Source: Effrenium voratum
Taxonomy: Eukaryota > Sar > Dinophyceae > Suessiales > Symbiodiniaceae
Assembly: GCA_963377175.1 (NCBI GenBank)
Contig: CAUJNA010001835.1
Location: 413,501-477,500, forward strand
Direction: 5' to 3'
Length of the DNA: 64,000 nt
The position numbers and the translations under genes are program-made. The notes beneath the pieces are model-generated. The model worked only from the letters and a program-made list of their open reading frames with translations. It had not been told where the DNA came from and did not search any database. Shown here piece by piece: positions 62,304 to 64,000 of the stretch. How positions within the stretch are numbered: the stretch's first letter is position 1; each line of letters starts with the position of its first letter.

Positions 62304-62665
62304 GAGACAAGTCTCCCTTATGCTCAACTCAATCAAGGCAGGCATGCCAGCCTCACTGAAGGAAATAGCCTACAAGCAACTTGCTGCATTAGAGCTAGCA
62401 TTCGGACGTAGGCCAGCGCTTGTCCAATTGGACACGGCTGCACCACCACAACGACGGAACCTCGCGCAGCACCTGCGCCGGCTCCAAGCCAATCGTAATT
62501 GGCGACAGTGTATTCTACTGGAGTGAGGATAAGTCCAAGATCAAACCTGACGGCTCAAAAGGAGGAATGTGGCTCTCGGTCAACATTGCCAAGCTGAGAG
62601 AAAATGAAACCAAGTCGCCATCCAGACCTGGACTTGACCTGCCATGCTCCGACAATGATCTCCAT
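62250..62665 (+). pseudogene. copia integrase C-terminal remnant
   Basis: Frame one (about 62255-62450): NQAETAVRLIKRQVSLMLNS and LAALELAFGRRPALVQLDTA, the region around the integrase catalytic glutamate and after. Frame two (about 62485-62665): IGDSVFYWSEDKSKIKPDGS, then MWLSVNIAKLRENET, the GDxVxYW segment of copia integrases. The piece between MW and SVN is shorter than usual. Compared with a normal integrase the DD part of the DDE core is missing. Confidence 0.7.
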
Positions 62666-62814
62666 AAACATCTACTAGAACAAGCCAAGTCAGCAGAACA
62701 ACCAGTCAAGCGAACTACCAAAAAGACAACACCCGATCGTTCCGCAGAACCAGCAGCAGCTTCCTTCTCAGGTTTGCACACTTAGGATTACAGTTCTGAA
62801 GCCCAGCTTGCAAG

Positions 62815-63490
62815 TTGGAACTGCAACATGTCTTGAAGGCATTTGCTGGTAGTGCTCCCCTCAGCCAACGCTGTGCGCTAACAGGTTTACATCCAGCATA
62901 CCGATCGATATTCGAGTTGGTTTTGACACCATGTCAAAAGGACGTCAAATGGTATTGGACAGTATTCGTGAGCAAAAACAAGACGTTGTATGGCTTGAAC
63001 CAGTTTGTGGAAGCCAAACATCAATGATCCGAGATTGCTGCCGAAAAGAGAGCCTACTTGCCTACGATCGATTTTGTAGCCTCGATCGCAAGATACCAAT
63101 TGAACCGAGCCTCACAAGATATGAACTCTTAAGTCCATCGTGGATTCGATGAAAAATTCTCAGGTCACCTGGGATGACCCTGATTTTTGTGCATTTGGTC
63201 TTCGTGATCCTGACACCAAACTGAGAAGCTTGAAACCCACAAGTCTCATGCATAACCTTCCTAAGGAAGTCATGCTCGAATTACCTGAGTCAGGAAAAGC
63301 ACCGGCACCAGCCTCTCGAAGCCAACACTAAGAATCAGGGCAGTCGCACCAGAAATATCCATTGTCATTCTGTCAGGAGATGGCCTATATTCTCCAGAGC
63401 TTCTCAACATTCTCTGACAGCGACATCTCCAACATTCGATCCGAGTTGGACAAGGTCGAGGCGGACCCAGAGGGACCAATAGACCCTTGA
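62815..63490 (+). pseudogene. methyltransferase-like C-terminal domain remnant of copia
   Basis: Pieces in three frames: LKAFAGSAPLSQRCALTGLH (62835-62895), DSIREQKQDVVWLEPVCGSQ (about 62960-63020), FCAFGLRDPDTKLRSLKPTS then LMHNLP (63187-63263), and FCQEMAYILQSFSTFSDSDI (63360-63425) to a stop at 63488. The order of an FAGSAPLS turn, a VVWLEPVCG loop and an FGLRDP/KPT motif parallels motifs I, IV and VIII of cytosine-5 methyltransferases, though the catalytic PC pair is altered. Assignment as methyltransferase-like is inference; membership in the dinoflagellate copia polyprotein is firmer. Confidence 0.6.
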
Positions 63491-63544
63491 AAATTCAACC
63501 CTTGGATGTGTAAGCCCTAGATTCGGGCTCGATGTCTCTTTCGG

Positions 63545-63860
63545 GGGAGTGTGAGTTCGAGGCGGAGTCGAGTTGGAGTTCGATTTCGAGCTCGGGTTCG
63601 AGCTGGAGTTCGGGTGCGCTACATTTTTCTCTGGGAGGGGGGGTGGTCGAGATCGAGTTCGAGTTCGAGTTCGGGTTCGGGTTCGCGTTCAAGTTCGGGC
63701 GCGCTAGTTATTATTTTTATTTACATATATTGTATTGTTATTTTTTTCTTTATTATTTTTTTTTTGGGGGGGGCGGGGGTTCGAGTTCGGGTTCGGGTTC
63801 GGGCGCGCTTTTTTTGAGGGGGGGTCCGGGTTCGCGTTCGAGTTCGGGTTCGGGCGGGGC
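63545..63860 (+). repeat. TTCGAG/TTCGGG hexamer array, copy 2
   Basis: Two blocks of ttcgagttcgggttcgggtt-type hexamers (63545-63705, 63778-63860) are separated by an AT-rich T-run segment (63706-63765) and G runs. Related to 59650-60065; the two arrays bracket the copia remnant. Confidence 0.88.
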
Positions 63861-64000
63861 ACGTAATGTGAAGAATGGTTTTGTGTTGGTTCTGAAAGTC
63901 CCCCTAATACAACTGGAGGTGGGAACGTGGTAGATATATAGTATTGATTTCAACTTGGCTGCTCTAATCTAGAACTCTGATACCAACCACCAACCACGTT

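Larger units (their letters stand above)
60197..63490 (+). pseudogene. degenerate Ty1/copia-type retrotransposon polyprotein
   Basis: Remnants of a plus-strand LTR-retrotransposon polyprotein are present in the order protease, integrase, then a C-terminal domain typical of dinoflagellate copia elements. The segments are spread over all three frames with many stops and internal deletions, so the element is dead. Detailed parts are listed separately. Between protease and integrase (60625-61825) only AT-richer sequence without recognisable domain remains. No reverse transcriptase or long terminal repeats were seen; the window continues into a hexamer array at 63545, so the downstream part may be lost. 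Confidence 0.75.

Overview
The window looks like nuclear DNA of a dinoflagellate, probably a Symbiodinium/Polarella-type relative, although the species cannot be fixed from the sequence. The reasons are: mixed base composition with no long intact genes; a degenerate Ty1/copia polyprotein whose motifs match dinoflagellate copia elements; a decayed copy of a mitochondrial cytochrome b gene of the dinoflagellate/apicomplexan type set in an AT-rich insert; and very many short dispersed repeats. Nothing bacterial (operons, ribosome binding sites, CRISPR) was seen. No rRNA, tRNA or convincing spliced-leader gene was recognised.

Layout. 0-3 kb: a series of short open segments on the minus strand that can be joined in one phase, a possible multi-exon gene. 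3.95-6.13 kb: AT-rich mitochondrial-like insert with a near full-length but frameshifted cob. 6-25 kb: mostly intergenic or intronic repeats with isolated candidate exons (10.6, 16.1, 18.8 kb). 25.9-26.4 kb: degenerate telomere-like tract. 27-31 kb: candidate exons and a 510-bp inverted-repeat element holding a minisatellite. 32-36 kb: simple repeats and a GC-rich minisatellite. 37-45 kb: several GC3-rich candidate exons, mostly minus. 44.76-46.35 kb: a 1.6-kb simple-sequence block beside a WD40-like exon. 46-51 kb: modular repeats. 51-59 kb: the best unrecognised coding segments, all or mostly minus. 59.6-63.9 kb: a decayed plus-strand copia element (protease, integrase, methyltransferase-like tail) bracketed by TTCGAG-type hexamer arrays.

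Coding calls are deliberately cautious. Stop-free stretches of about 120 nt are common by chance at this base composition, so exon calls rest on third-position GC bias, plausible AG...GT/GC borders and coherent protein composition. Transcript data would decide them. At least six families of short inverted-repeat elements (named A-H here for convenience) are scattered through the window. Some have ends that resemble splice sites, so they could be introner-like. Apart from the copia and cob copies, no gene product could be assigned a pathway, and no cooperation between genes can be argued.
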